Source: Haladaptatus sp. DYF46
GTDB taxonomy: Archaea; Halobacteriota; Halobacteria; Halobacteriales; Haladaptataceae
Assembly (NCBI RefSeq): GCF_021083305.1
Contig: NZ_JAJFAY010000003.1
Span: 186,001 to 250,000, forward strand
Direction: 5' to 3'
DNA length: 64,000 nt
Part shown: positions 25,749 to 35,533 of the stretch, piece by piece
How the letters are laid out: each line of letters opens with the position of its first letter
How positions within the stretch are numbered: the first letter of the stretch is position 1
The notes under the pieces: model-generated
Databases searched by the model: none
Seen by the model: only the letters and a program-made list of their open reading frames with translations
What the model was told of the DNA's origin: nothing
Position numbers and translations under genes: made by a program

Positions 25749-27509
25749 TCAGTCGGTGCCCTCGGCATCAGCACCCCCTTTGATGTCGGTCACGGTTCCG
25801 TCACTCCTCGTGACGCCGACGTCGTCATCCAAGTCCATATCCTGAACGCGCTCGGCGAACTGCTCGGATTCCAGGATTTCGTACTCGTTCTGGAGTCCGA
25901 GGTAGACCGTGTAGCACATCAGTATGAGGATGACCGCGAATGGAAGACCGGTAGTGATCGCTGCCGTTTGCAATGCGCCGAGGCCGCCACCCCACAGCAA
26001 GAGCGCTGCGACCGCACCCTCGGTGAGCGCCCAGAAGATCCGCTGAACCTTCGGGACGTCGTGTTTGCCGCCCGAGGTCAAGTGATCAACAACTAGTGAG
26101 CCCGAATCCGAGGACGTTACGAAGAACGTTATCACGAGTAACGTCGCCAGCATCCCCGAGATAGCACCGAGAGGGAACTGGTTCAACATTGCAAACATCG
26201 GGATAGTACTACCGTTCGGCCCGTTCATGGCCGAAATGACGGGACCGTTACCTTGTGCTCCGAGTTCGAGGAAAATACCTGCCCCTCCGAATGTGGACAA
26301 CCAGATGAATGAGAATAACGCTGGCAGCGCCAGCACACCGATCACGAATTCCCTGACAGTCCGACCCTTCGAAATGCGCGCGATGAACATCCCGACGAAC
26401 GGCGACCACGCGATCCACCAGCCCCAATAGAAGACGGTTGTGCCGATAGTACCCCCACCATCTCCGAGCGTTCCGGTAAAGAAGGTCAACCCGAGGAAGT
26501 TATTTGCGTAGGTACCGACCGCCTCGACCAACGAACCCGCGATGAACAGGGTCGGTCCAGCGACGAGCAAGAATCCAAGCATTATGAACATGAGATAGAG
26601 ATTGAGCGTGCTCAGCCGTTTGACGCCGCTGTCGAGACCGGCGGCCACCGACGCGGTGGCAATGAGGGTAATGCCGACGATCAGGAGGACTTGTGGACCC
26701 GTTCCGACCGGAACGTCGACCATCCCGAGGACGGCGTCACCGCCCACGTACGCGAGACCAGTGTTTACCTGCGCAACCCCGAGGCCGAGCGAAGTGGCCA
26801 ATCCAAATAGTGTGGCGAACACCGTCACGAGGTCGATGATATGGCCCGGCCATCCGTAGATTCGCTCGCCGAGCAGGGGCCAGAAAATCGACCGGAACGT
26901 TAGCGGCAGCCCACGGTTGAACGAGAAAAAGGCCAATCCAAGTCCAACCAGCCCATAGATCGCCCAGGGTGAAAATCCCCAATGGAAGAACGTCTGGGCC
27001 AATGCGACTGCACCAGCTTTACCTGTTCCCGGCTGGACATCACGGAAAAAGCCCGGGACACTTTGGAAGTAACCGAGCGGTTCGGTGACGCTGAAGAACA
27101 TGAGGCCGATTCCCATACCGGCGCTGAACAGCATGGCCATCCATGAGAAGTCGCTGAACTCCTTTTCCGCTTCAACCCCGCCAATTCTAATGTTGCCGTA
27201 CTTGCTGAACGCGAAGTACAAAATGGTGACGATGAAGATGTTCACTGCTAGGATGTAAAACCAGCCGAAGGTGCTGTTAATGGTATTGAACAACCAGGTA
27301 TAAGCTGATTCGGCCTGATCGCCTAAGAGGATAGTTGCCGCGACGAATAGTACGATAATGCCGAGTGCGACAGGAAACACTACCGGGTGAACATCAAACC
27401 CGTATCCCTTGATATTCGTGTCACCGGGCTCCCGGTCCGAATCCGGGTGGAAGAGATCCACCTGAAGTCCACTCGACATCTCGTCCGTTGTTTCTTCATT
27501 TTTCGCCAT
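25749..27509 (-). CDS. BCCT-family betaine/carnitine/choline-type transporter
   Basis: 586 residues with about 12 membrane segments. The BCCT signatures are visible: FSAGMGIGLMFFSVTEPLGYF (the glycine-rich motif and substrate region), FFHWGFSPWAIYGLVGLGLAFFSFNRGLPLTFRS and YWGWWIAWSPFVGMFIARISKGRTVREFV. The family imports quaternary amines such as glycine betaine, driven by Na+ or H+. A hydrophilic N-terminal tail of about 40 residues and an acidic C-terminal tail are present. In this context it may serve osmoprotection, feed the demethylation genes downstream, or both. Confidence 0.9.
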   Translation of the reverse strand: MAKNEETTDEMSSGLQVDLFHPDSDREPGDTNIKGYGFDVHPVVFPVALGIIVLFVAATILLGDQAESAYTWLFNTINSTFGWFYILAVNIFIVTILYFAFSKYGNIRIGGVEAEKEFSDFSWMAMLFSAGMGIGLMFFSVTEPLGYFQSVPGFFRDVQPGTGKAGAVALAQTFFHWGFSPWAIYGLVGLGLAFFSFNRGLPLTFRSIFWPLLGERIYGWPGHIIDLVTVFATLFGLATSLGLGVAQVNTGLAYVGGDAVLGMVDVPVGTGPQVLLIVGITLIATASVAAGLDSGVKRLSTLNLYLMFIMLGFLLVAGPTLFIAGSLVEAVGTYANNFLGLTFFTGTLGDGGGTIGTTVFYWGWWIAWSPFVGMFIARISKGRTVREFVIGVLALPALFSFIWLSTFGGAGIFLELGAQGNGPVISAMNGPNGSTIPMFAMLNQFPLGAISGMLATLLVITFFVTSSDSGSLVVDHLTSGGKHDVPKVQRIFWALTEGAVAALLLWGGGLGALQTAAITTGLPFAVILILMCYTVYLGLQNEYEILESEQFAERVQDMDLDDDVGVTRSDGTVTDIKGGADAEGTD

Positions 27510-28106
27510 ACGTTACCACCGTTGTACGTAACCGGGATTGTCCACTGTGTATCATGTATCTTGTCCTATGTCATGGGTTGGTTCACTCGTTCGCTCTCTC
27601 GTGTCGTTCCAACGTGGTTTCCGTCCATCAGACTTCGTCCTAGTAGTCGTCTAACGAGGGATGTTAATAACCCCGCTATCGATTCGAGTCTTCCGTGGGA
27701 GTGCAGTGTGTTACACAGCCTCACCCCACTAATCTGAACGAATTATAATAAAACTTCGGCACAATTTTCGACGCCGTTCATCTACCACGTCGTTCACAGG
27801 AGGAATCGATAGACGTGGACTGTATCGAGGACACCGATTCGGAGGCACCTCGGTATGGAACGGCTGTATTTCGACACTTGCTGGTGGTATAACTCCGATG
27901 AAACGTTGTGTTTCCCTTCCGTCCCGTCGACGACGGGAACCGATCCGCCCAAGGAGACGAACGCGACCGGTGAGCTCGTTCGGACGTCCCGGAATCGTCC
28001 AACGTATCAATTATGAATACAAGTATGAAATAAAATACGAATGTCGGAGAATCATCGAAAACCAGACGTCAACGTTTTATTACCCTCTCGACATACTGAT
28101 GATACC
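27510..28106. other. Intergenic region upstream of the BCCT gene
   Basis: About 600 bases between the divergent BCCT and small membrane-protein genes. Near 28069-28082, cgttttattacc lies about 31 bases before the ATG at 28107 and may be a promoter element. No other gene or repeat was seen. Confidence 0.35.
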
Positions 28107-28265
28107 ATGAACATAGCGGCGACGGCGGCGGCCGCCCTCAGTGTACTTCTGTTCGTCATCGCGCTCGCGGCGATGACGAACGGAAGCTTGCGGGTGGCCG
28201 GGGTGAGCTTTTTAAGCGCGAGTATCGTGATTTACCTCAGGGAAACGATGCTTACGGAGTCGTAG
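28107..28265 (+). CDS. Small two-helix membrane protein, 52 aa
   Basis: MNIAATAAAALSVLLFVIALA followed by a short loop and a second hydrophobic stretch RVAGVSFLSASIVIYLRET. The TATA-like element about 31 bases upstream and the compact two-helix design support a real gene. No family function is known to me. It is convergent with the uspA gene. Confidence 0.55.
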   Translation: MNIAATAAAALSVLLFVIALAAMTNGSLRVAGVSFLSASIVIYLRETMLTES

Positions 28266-28334
28266 CGATGTCGAACTCGAACGGAACCCATCGGTCCACA
28301 CAGCAAGAAACGTGAAACCGACGTTACCGGGAGG

Positions 28335-28778
28335 TCAGAGTTCGTCGGCATTCATTCGTTGGGTGATTACGGGCACCGTGGCGCTGCGAACCACTTTGTC
28401 CGTCGTTCCTCCCAAGAGGTTGCCGAGTTTCCCGCGATATGCGGACCCCATCACGATGGCGTCGGCCTCTCCCTCATCGGCGTACTCCACTATCTGTTCG
28501 CTCACGGATCCGCTCCGAATTTCGGCCGAACAGTCGACGCCGTGTTGCGCGGCGAGGGCGCTGATTTCGGCCATGATCTTCTCTCCGTACTCCTCGTACT
28601 CCCGTCGAAGTTGTTCTTCGTCGTCGCGGAGTGCGGGCGCACGAGGCACTCCCGGGAGGTCGATGACGTAGAGCGCGTGGACGGACGACCCGAGCGCGGC
28701 CGCGAGTTCGATTCCGTGTTTGGCACCGTTCTTCGCTTCGTCGCTCCCGTCGTAGGGGATCAGTATGGTATCGTACAT
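28335..28778 (-). CDS. Universal stress protein (UspA family)
   Basis: 147 residues. The fold markers are YDTILIPYDGSDEAKNGAKHGIELAAALGSSVHALYVID at the start, and VEYADEGEADAIVMGSAYRGKLGNLLGGTTDKVVRSATVPVI at the end. The G(2x)G(9x)G-S/T pattern indicates an ATP-binding UspA. The middle segment is polar and charged. The role is stress adaptation in general terms; no specific partner is adjacent. A 14-bp palindrome sits directly before the start codon. Confidence 0.88.
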   Translation of the reverse strand: MYDTILIPYDGSDEAKNGAKHGIELAAALGSSVHALYVIDLPGVPRAPALRDDEEQLRREYEEYGEKIMAEISALAAQHGVDCSAEIRSGSVSEQIVEYADEGEADAIVMGSAYRGKLGNLLGGTTDKVVRSATVPVITQRMNADEL

Positions 28779-28781
28779 GAC

Positions 28782-28795
28782 CGATCGTACGATCG
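28782..28795. repeat. 14-bp perfect palindrome in the uspA leader
   Basis: cgatcgtacgatcg lies 4-17 bases upstream of the uspA ATG, between a TATA-like atatttatc (about 28813-28822) and the start. It may be a protein-binding site or a leader hairpin. Confidence 0.4.
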
Positions 28796-28871
28796 TTGCT
28801 CCGCAACCAGTCGATAAATATGTTTCCCCGCGTGATGAACGGTCGGATGAAGGTCGAACGATGGAGAAAAA

Positions 28872-30119
28872 CTATATCGTCTTCGTGATGTTTTCGACGG
28901 AGTAGTCGGCCGCTTCGAGGGCGTCGATTATCGACGCCGCGTGCCCCGCGCCGCTGGCTTCGACCCGAAACACGAGATACGCCTCGCCGATTTCCAGATC
29001 GTCGACGGACCGGTCGTGGCGGACGTCTCGGATGTTCGCACCCTTCTCCGCGATGACTCCGGAGATGGCTTCCATCTTCCCGGGCCGGTCGTCGATACGG
29101 ACGCGGAGTCGGAGGAGCTGTTGGCGTTCCGTCAACGCGTGAACCAACACCGTTTGTAGTCTCGTCATATCGAGATTCCCCCCACAGAGCAACGGCATCA
29201 CCGTCTCGTCGGTGACGTCGAGTTCGTCGCTGAGAATCGCGGCCACGGCCGCGGCACCCGCACCCTCGACGACCTGTTTCGCCCGCTCCAACAGAAGGAG
29301 GATCGCGCGAGCGATTTCGGTGTCCGTAACCGTCACCACTTCGTCGACGTTCTGCTGGATGATACGCAGCGTCGTTCGGGAGATTCCCCCGGTCGCGATG
29401 CCGTCGGCGATGGTGTTCACCTCATCGAGCGTCACCGGCATCCCCTTGTCCAGACTTTCGTGGACCGTCTCGGCACCGGTCGCCTGGACGCCGACCACGC
29501 GAGTTTCCGGGGAGAGATGCTTGATGGCCGTCGAAATCCCGCTGATGAGTCCACCACCGCCGATCGGAATCACGACGGTGTCGGCGTGGGAACGGTCGTG
29601 GTACATCTCGATGCCGAGCGTCCCCTGCCCGGCGATGATGTCGGTATCGTCGTAGGCGTGGACGAACTCGGCGTCGGATTCCTCGACCGTCGACTTCGCG
29701 TGTGTCATGGTCTCTTGGAAGTCCTTTCCGACGAGTTCGACGGTCGCACCGTACTCCCGCGTCGCATCGACCTTCGTCTGCGGAGCGTTCTCGGGCATGT
29801 AAATGGTCGAGTCGGCCCCGCACTTGGTGGCGGCGAGCGCGACTCCCTGCGCGTGGTTTCCGGCGCTCGCGGCGACGAACTCGTCCACGCCGCGGTCGAC
29901 GTCCTGCCGTATCTTGTTGTACGCGCCGCGCGTTTTGAACGACCCCGTCCACTGGAGGTGTTCCATCTTGAGGTACACCTCTCCGCCGACGAACTCGTCC
30001 AACGACGAACTCCGCTCGATTGGAGTCTCCTTGACGACGGAGTCGTCGTCGAGTCGTTCACGGGCACGTTCGATGTCCGCGTACTGTACGGGAAGTTCGT
30101 CGGATTCGGTCGATGTCAT
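28872..30119 (-). CDS. ilvA: Threonine (serine) ammonia-lyase with ACT domain
   Basis: 415 residues. The PLP lysine is in EHLQWTGSFKTRGAYNKI; ASAGNHAQGVALAA is the substrate loop, and PIGGGGLISGISTAIK holds the phosphate-binding glycine loop. The last 85 residues (LRLRVRIDDRPGKMEAISGVIAEKGANI) form an ACT domain for allosteric control. The enzyme deaminates threonine to 2-oxobutyrate, and usually also serine to pyruvate. Next to the demethylation genes, a serine-to-pyruvate role after GlyA is plausible. It could equally be the biosynthetic or catabolic threonine enzyme. Confidence 0.88.
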   Translation of the reverse strand: MTSTESDELPVQYADIERARERLDDDSVVKETPIERSSSLDEFVGGEVYLKMEHLQWTGSFKTRGAYNKIRQDVDRGVDEFVAASAGNHAQGVALAATKCGADSTIYMPENAPQTKVDATREYGATVELVGKDFQETMTHAKSTVEESDAEFVHAYDDTDIIAGQGTLGIEMYHDRSHADTVVIPIGGGGLISGISTAIKHLSPETRVVGVQATGAETVHESLDKGMPVTLDEVNTIADGIATGGISRTTLRIIQQNVDEVVTVTDTEIARAILLLLERAKQVVEGAGAAAVAAILSDELDVTDETVMPLLCGGNLDMTRLQTVLVHALTERQQLLRLRVRIDDRPGKMEAISGVIAEKGANIRDVRHDRSVDDLEIGEAYLVFRVEASGAGHAASIIDALEAADYSVENITKTI

Positions 30120-30190
30120 TGGTTGTAGTGGCAGTGGGGGAATCCCCTAGATGGTTATCGTGCGATACAATTTCGGCCTACCGGACCGGA

Positions 30191-32743
30191 TTACCGGAGT
30201 ATTTTCTCCCGGCCGGAATCGAACAGCGGTTCGTCGCAAACCGTGGCGTCGTACAGTTCACCCTCGCATTGTATCCGAACCGAGGTCCCGGCCTCGGCAT
30301 CCTCGCTCGGAAGGTACGAATAGGCGATGGACTCGCCGATGGAGTACCCGTAGTCGCCCGCCTGCACGTAGCCGATGGGCTCGCCGTTCTTGAGGACCGG
30401 TCGACCGCTCGCCACGATGTCCGTCGAGTCGTCCAGCGTGATGGGGGAGACACTGGTGTCGATACCGCGTTCTTTCGCTGCTTCCAACGCTTCCTTCCCG
30501 ACGAAGTCCGTGTCCATGTCGACTGCGAACGGGAGGCCTGCCTCGAACGGGTTCGCGTCGGTGTCGATGTCGGTCCCCCAGAGCCGAAATCCCTTCTCCA
30601 ATCGCATCGACTCCAATGCGCCGCCGCCCATGGGCCGCACGTCGAGGTCCTGCCCCGCCTCCCACAGCGTCTCCCACAACCGCTGTCCGTACTCGCTCGG
30701 AGCCCACAGTTCCCAACCGAGTTCGCCGACGTAGGAGACGCGAAGCGCGATGACCGGCACCTCGCCGACGTAGATCTGCTTCGAACCGAAATACGGGAAT
30801 CCGTTGCTGGTGACGTCCGCGTCGGTACATCGCTGGAGCAAGAGCCGCGACTTCGGACCCCACAGCCCGATGGTGGATTTCGCACCCTCCTCGATGGTAA
30901 CCGAGACGGTCTCAGGGGAGCGGTCTTTCAGCCAGTTGCCGTGGATGTTCGGGGAGTTTCCGCCGCCGGTCGTGACCATGTACCGGTTCTCGTCGAGGCG
31001 GACGACGGTGACGTCCGCGAGGATACCGCCGCCCTCGTTCAACAGGAGCGAGTAGCGGACCCGATTTACGTCGATGTCTACATCGTTGCTACAGACCCGC
31101 TGGAGGAAATCGCCGCTGCCCTCGCCCTCGACCATGATCGAACTGAACGTGGTCATGTCGAACATCGACACGTTCTCCCGCGTGTGGAGGTGTTCGGCAC
31201 CCTCTATCTTCGAGCGGTTTATCGACTGCCAGCCGTCCTGCTCGGGGATTCGGTCCTCGTATCGCTCCACCAGGTCCGCGTTGTATTCGTACCACTGCGG
31301 CGTTTCCCAGCCGCCGGACTGGTAGAACTCCGCGCCGAGTTCCGTCTGCTGATGGTGGAACGGACTGGTTCGGAGCCCGCGATGATCGTCCGGTTGCCAA
31401 CGCGGTTCGACGATGCTATAGACCTGTTCGTACCGCGTTCCTCCGCGGTCCACGAAGTAATCCTTCTCGCCGGCGTGGGGCGCGAACCGTTGGACGTGGA
31501 TGCCGCCGATGTCGACCGGTCCCGACGGAAGCCGCGGAACGCCGTTCTCCATCCACTCGGCGAGGATGTGACCGTATCCGGCGGAATGGGTCCACCAGAT
31601 GGCGAGTCCGGTCCAGAGTCCATCGACCTGCGCCGTCTCGCCGACGGCGGGCATCCCGTCCGGCGTGAAGACGAAGATCCCGTTTTCCGTGACGGCGTAC
31701 TCCTTGTCCTCGACCGCCGGAAGGAGTTCTTCGAACGCCTGCTTGGCGGATTTGTCGCGGTTGGGGTGTGTCGGTCGCTCCCAGTGCGTTCGGGAAAAAC
31801 CCCTGACCGACGCCTGTCGTTCCTCGCTGTTCTTCCCCATCGCCTCGGGGTCGACGGACAGCGCTTCGTGGTTGTACGACCCCATACCGACGGCGTCGCC
31901 GTGGGTCCGGAAATAGAGGGAGTGGTCCTGATCCCTGCCGACCGGGCGATTCGGTCGCTCGGTCATGTACTCCTGAATGTCGCGGTTACCCGGCACCGTC
32001 AGGTCGGCGGTGTTGTCGCCGAGGGAGGTTCCGGCCCCGGCCAACTCGTCCATCGGTTCGGTCACGACGTACTGGTGCTCGACGGGAGCGATCGGAAGGT
32101 CGATTCCGGCCAGTCGTCCGGTCTGATACCCCCAGTTGTTCGTCGCGACGACGCAGCGGTCGCATTCGATTCGCCCGTTGTCGGTGATAACCGCTCGTAT
32201 CTCGCCACCGCTCACGTCCAAGTCGGTTACTTCGGTATTTCCGAAGAAGTTCGCCGACGTGTTCTCGATGTACCATTGAAGCGCTGCGATACCGTCGACG
32301 CGGCCGTCGGTCGGCGAGTAGTATCCCCCGAGGATTTCGTCCTCGTTCACCAGCGGGAGGTGTTCGGTCACCTCCTCGGGCGAGAGCAACTGCGGGTTCG
32401 GCAACCCATAGGACGTCGCCCACTCGACGCGGCAACGGAGGAAATCCATGCGCTCTTCGCTTCGGGCCAACTCGATTCCACCCACCTCGTCGTACACTCC
32501 CATGTCGGAGAAGAGGCGACTCGTGTAGTGAGCCGCCTTCGTCTGAATCTTCGACGGCGAGGTCTGAAACATGATGCCGGGCGCGTGGACCGACGACCCG
32601 CCGGTGACCGGTAACGGGCCTTGGTCGACGACGACCACGTCGTCGGCCCCGAAGTCCGTCAAGTGATACGCGACGCTACACCCGACGGCACCGGCCCCGA
32701 TGACGACGGTGTTCGCTCGTGACGGGAGATTCATCGTACTCAT
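30191..32743 (-). CDS. Dimethylglycine/sarcosine dehydrogenase-like flavoprotein with GcvT domain (paralogue 1)
   Basis: 850 residues. Domain order: FAD-binding DAO domain (VVIGAGAVGCSVAYHLTDFGADDVVVVDQG), the GSSVHAPGIMFQT segment whose His matches the covalently flavinylated His of the family, a central FAO_M segment, then a GCV_T folate domain (MFDMTTFSSIMVEG, LLLNEGGGILADVTVVR, RVSYVGELGWELW) and a GCV_T C-barrel (GYVQAGDYGYSIGESIAYSYLP). Such enzymes take methyl groups from dimethylglycine or sarcosine and pass formaldehyde to tetrahydrofolate as methylene-THF. It is cytoplasmic. It starts 216 bases after the stop of paralogue 2 on the same strand. The exact substrate is unresolved. Confidence 0.8.
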   Translation of the reverse strand: MSTMNLPSRANTVVIGAGAVGCSVAYHLTDFGADDVVVVDQGPLPVTGGSSVHAPGIMFQTSPSKIQTKAAHYTSRLFSDMGVYDEVGGIELARSEERMDFLRCRVEWATSYGLPNPQLLSPEEVTEHLPLVNEDEILGGYYSPTDGRVDGIAALQWYIENTSANFFGNTEVTDLDVSGGEIRAVITDNGRIECDRCVVATNNWGYQTGRLAGIDLPIAPVEHQYVVTEPMDELAGAGTSLGDNTADLTVPGNRDIQEYMTERPNRPVGRDQDHSLYFRTHGDAVGMGSYNHEALSVDPEAMGKNSEERQASVRGFSRTHWERPTHPNRDKSAKQAFEELLPAVEDKEYAVTENGIFVFTPDGMPAVGETAQVDGLWTGLAIWWTHSAGYGHILAEWMENGVPRLPSGPVDIGGIHVQRFAPHAGEKDYFVDRGGTRYEQVYSIVEPRWQPDDHRGLRTSPFHHQQTELGAEFYQSGGWETPQWYEYNADLVERYEDRIPEQDGWQSINRSKIEGAEHLHTRENVSMFDMTTFSSIMVEGEGSGDFLQRVCSNDVDIDVNRVRYSLLLNEGGGILADVTVVRLDENRYMVTTGGGNSPNIHGNWLKDRSPETVSVTIEEGAKSTIGLWGPKSRLLLQRCTDADVTSNGFPYFGSKQIYVGEVPVIALRVSYVGELGWELWAPSEYGQRLWETLWEAGQDLDVRPMGGGALESMRLEKGFRLWGTDIDTDANPFEAGLPFAVDMDTDFVGKEALEAAKERGIDTSVSPITLDDSTDIVASGRPVLKNGEPIGYVQAGDYGYSIGESIAYSYLPSEDAEAGTSVRIQCEGELYDATVCDEPLFDSGREKILR

Positions 32744-32959
32744 AGCACACGTTCGAATGTATCTGTCACGATCATAAATACATCGGTGACACGGTTCGCC
32801 TCCGCGAATTCAAGCGCCTCAACGCCGTTACTCCGCTCTGACAGTCCTGTCGGGAAATCGACGAACCGAGTCGAGAGAGTGTGACACGGACTAATCCGAA
32901 CCACAGTATGACAGAAAAAAGATACGAACTGGTCGCCCGCTCGCCGTCGAGAGCGGTCG

Positions 32960-35533
32960 TCAGGAGACGAGCGGTTCCTCGCGGACGGTCGCGGCGTACC
33001 GGTCCCCTTCGTAGAGAATCTCCACTTCCGTACCGGGTTCGGCGTACTCGGGCGGCAGATACGTGTAGACGACACAGGCTCCGGCGTCGTACCCGTACTC
33101 CGCGCTGTGGACGTAGCCGATCGGCGTCTCGCCGTCGAGAACCGGTCGGTCTGTCAGTATCACCGCGTCCTCGTCGTCCAAGGTGAGACAGGCGACCGTA
33201 TGATCGATGTTGTCGCCTTCAGCGGCCGCCTCGACCGCCGTCTTGCCGATGAAGTCGGTGTCCAAATCGACCGCCCAACCGAGACCGGCCTCGTACGGAT
33301 TGTGCTCGGTGTGGAGGTCCCTCCCCCACAGCCGGAACCCTTTTTCGATTCGCAGGGCGTTTAGCGCGCCGTTTCCGTACGGTCGGATGTCGTACTCCTC
33401 GCCCGCCTCCAGAACGTGGTTCCAAAGCGTCTCGCCGTACTCGAAGGGCGTGTACAGTTCCCACCCGAGTTCACCGGCGTAGGAGACACGCAGTGCGGTT
33501 ACGGGGACGTTCTTCACGAAAAACTGCTGGCTCGTGAAGAAGGGGAAGGCGTCGTCCGAGAGGTCGGCGGTGGCGACCTTCGAGAGCACTTTTCGGGCCT
33601 TCGGTCCGGTGCAGACCATCGCGGCGAGACTGGACGTGACGTCGTTGACGACGACGCTCTCGGGTGCCTGTTCCCGAACCCACGCCACGTGATTGTTACC
33701 GACCTCGCGACCGGTCGTGAGCAGGAGGTATCGATCCTCGTCCGTTCGCGTGACCGTGATGTCCGCGCGCACTCCGCCGCCCTCGTTACACATTAGCGTG
33801 TACTTGACGTCGCCGACGCCGATGTCCATGTCGTTCGTACAGAGGCGTTGAACGAACGCCCCGGCGTCGCTGCCGATGACCTCCATCTTGTTGAACGAGG
33901 TCATGTCGTGCAGGCCGACCTCGTTGCGGACGTGCAGCGCCTCCGCACCCTCGATGGGCGACCAGTACTTCGCTTCCCATCCCTCTCGGTCCGGGATTTG
34001 ATCGCCGTATCTGGCCAGCAGGTCGGCGTTCGACTCGAACCACTGCGGTTCTTCCCATCCCGCTTCGGCCCACAGTTCGGCGTCGTACTCCCGGTGAGTG
34101 TGGTACATCGGCGTCCGGCGGATGTCCCGCTGTTTGTCGGTCCACACCCACTTGGGATGCATGATGTTGTAGACGATGCGGTACTCCTCGCCGCCGATGT
34201 CGTGGGTGAAATCCCAACTTCCCTCGTGGGCGTCGAACCGGTTGACGTCCGCATGTGCGAGGTCGATGGGGCCGTCAGAGAGACGCGGAACGCCGTTCTC
34301 CATCCACTCGGCGAGGGCCTTGCCGGCACCGCCCGCGTGGGTGACCCAGATGGCCGCCGCGGTCCAGAGCCCGTCGTACTCCTGGACGGGACCCATTATC
34401 GGCAGGCCGTTCGGCGATTCGGAGAACATCCCGTTGTACTTGAACTCGAGGTCATTCCCCGCCGTGGCGGGGATGAATTCGTTGCTCGCTTGCCGCGGAG
34501 CCTTATCCGGGCGGTCCGGGTGCGTCGCGTTGTTCATGTGGTAGTCGGTGAACTCGTGGATCGACCCCTGCTCGCCGTCCGGGTCGTTGCCGCCCAGCTC
34601 CTGCGGGTTCGGAACGATTGGCTCGTGGTTGTACGAACCGATGCCGTAGGCGTCACCGTGCGTCCGGTAGTACATCGCGTTGTCCTGATCCCGGAGGATT
34701 GGTCGGTCCGGACCGATGAGGAGGCGCTTCGCCTTCTCGCCGGAGACGTTCCGGTAGTTCTCGAACAACGGGTGGTCGGTGATGTCGACGGCGGCGTCCC
34801 CCATTTCGTCGAGCGATTCGGTTATCGTGTACTGGTGTTCGACGGGAGCGACCGGCAGGTGGACGCCGAGTTTCTCGCCGAGTTGTCGAGCCCAGATGTT
34901 CGTCGCGATGACGACCTCGTCACACTCGATGGTGCCGTTCTCCGTTACGACCGCCTGCACCGAGTCGTCCTCCACCTCGACGTCCTCGGTGCGGGTGTGC
35001 GGAACGAACTCGGAACCGCGTTCCATCGCCTCCCGAGCGAGCGCGTCGCAGGCGATGACGCCCGACACCTGACCGTCGGTCGGCGAGTAGTACCCCCCGA
35101 GGATTTCGTCCTCGTTCACCAGCGGGAGGTGTTCGGTCACCTCCTCGGGCGAGAGGAGTTGCGGGTCCTCGATGCCCCACGATTTCGCCGATTCGACGCG
35201 GCGTTCGAGGAAATCCATCCGTTCCTCGCTCCGGGCCGTTTCGATACCTCCGACCTCGTTGTAGGCCTGCCGTCCGTCTTGGCCTTCGAGCGAGGAGTAG
35301 AGCTTCCGACTGTAGTTCCCGAACTTGGTGAGGATCTTCGACTCGGTGGTCTGGAACATGATGCCGGGTGCGTGGGACGAGGCCCCGCCGGTCGTCGGCA
35401 TCGGTCCTTGATCGACGACGACCACGTCGTCCCTGCCCAGCTTCGTCAACTGGTACGCGATGTTGCAGCCGACGATACCAGCACCCACGATGACGGTGTT
35501 GGCTCGGTTCGGCACGTCGTCAGTGGTGTCCAT
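32960..35533 (-). CDS. Dimethylglycine/sarcosine dehydrogenase-like flavoprotein with GcvT domain (paralogue 2)
   Basis: 857 residues from the ATG at 35533 (MDTTDDVPNRANTVIVGAG). A longer frame adds a basic, unrelated segment. The domain order equals paralogue 1: VIVGAGIVGCNIAYQLTKLGRDDVVVVDQG, GASSHAPGIMFQT with the candidate flavin His, FAO_M, GCV_T (GLHDMTSFNKMEVIG, LMCNEGGGVRADITVTR, SYAGELGWELYTP) and C-barrel. Blocks such as LLSPEEVTEHLPLVNED are identical to paralogue 1, but the sequences differ elsewhere, so the two may work on successive substrates (for example dimethylglycine, then sarcosine). The transcript probably includes paralogue 1. Confidence 0.8.
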   Translation of the reverse strand: MDTTDDVPNRANTVIVGAGIVGCNIAYQLTKLGRDDVVVVDQGPMPTTGGASSHAPGIMFQTTESKILTKFGNYSRKLYSSLEGQDGRQAYNEVGGIETARSEERMDFLERRVESAKSWGIEDPQLLSPEEVTEHLPLVNEDEILGGYYSPTDGQVSGVIACDALAREAMERGSEFVPHTRTEDVEVEDDSVQAVVTENGTIECDEVVIATNIWARQLGEKLGVHLPVAPVEHQYTITESLDEMGDAAVDITDHPLFENYRNVSGEKAKRLLIGPDRPILRDQDNAMYYRTHGDAYGIGSYNHEPIVPNPQELGGNDPDGEQGSIHEFTDYHMNNATHPDRPDKAPRQASNEFIPATAGNDLEFKYNGMFSESPNGLPIMGPVQEYDGLWTAAAIWVTHAGGAGKALAEWMENGVPRLSDGPIDLAHADVNRFDAHEGSWDFTHDIGGEEYRIVYNIMHPKWVWTDKQRDIRRTPMYHTHREYDAELWAEAGWEEPQWFESNADLLARYGDQIPDREGWEAKYWSPIEGAEALHVRNEVGLHDMTSFNKMEVIGSDAGAFVQRLCTNDMDIGVGDVKYTLMCNEGGGVRADITVTRTDEDRYLLLTTGREVGNNHVAWVREQAPESVVVNDVTSSLAAMVCTGPKARKVLSKVATADLSDDAFPFFTSQQFFVKNVPVTALRVSYAGELGWELYTPFEYGETLWNHVLEAGEEYDIRPYGNGALNALRIEKGFRLWGRDLHTEHNPYEAGLGWAVDLDTDFIGKTAVEAAAEGDNIDHTVACLTLDDEDAVILTDRPVLDGETPIGYVHSAEYGYDAGACVVYTYLPPEYAEPGTEVEILYEGDRYAATVREEPLVS

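Noticed and set aside
30113..32614. An 833-codon open frame on the plus strand opposite dehydrogenase paralogue 1
   Set aside because: It is exactly antisense to a gene with clear FAD and GcvT motifs; GC-rich coding DNA leaves the opposite strand open. The translation is Arg/Val-rich and has no motif.
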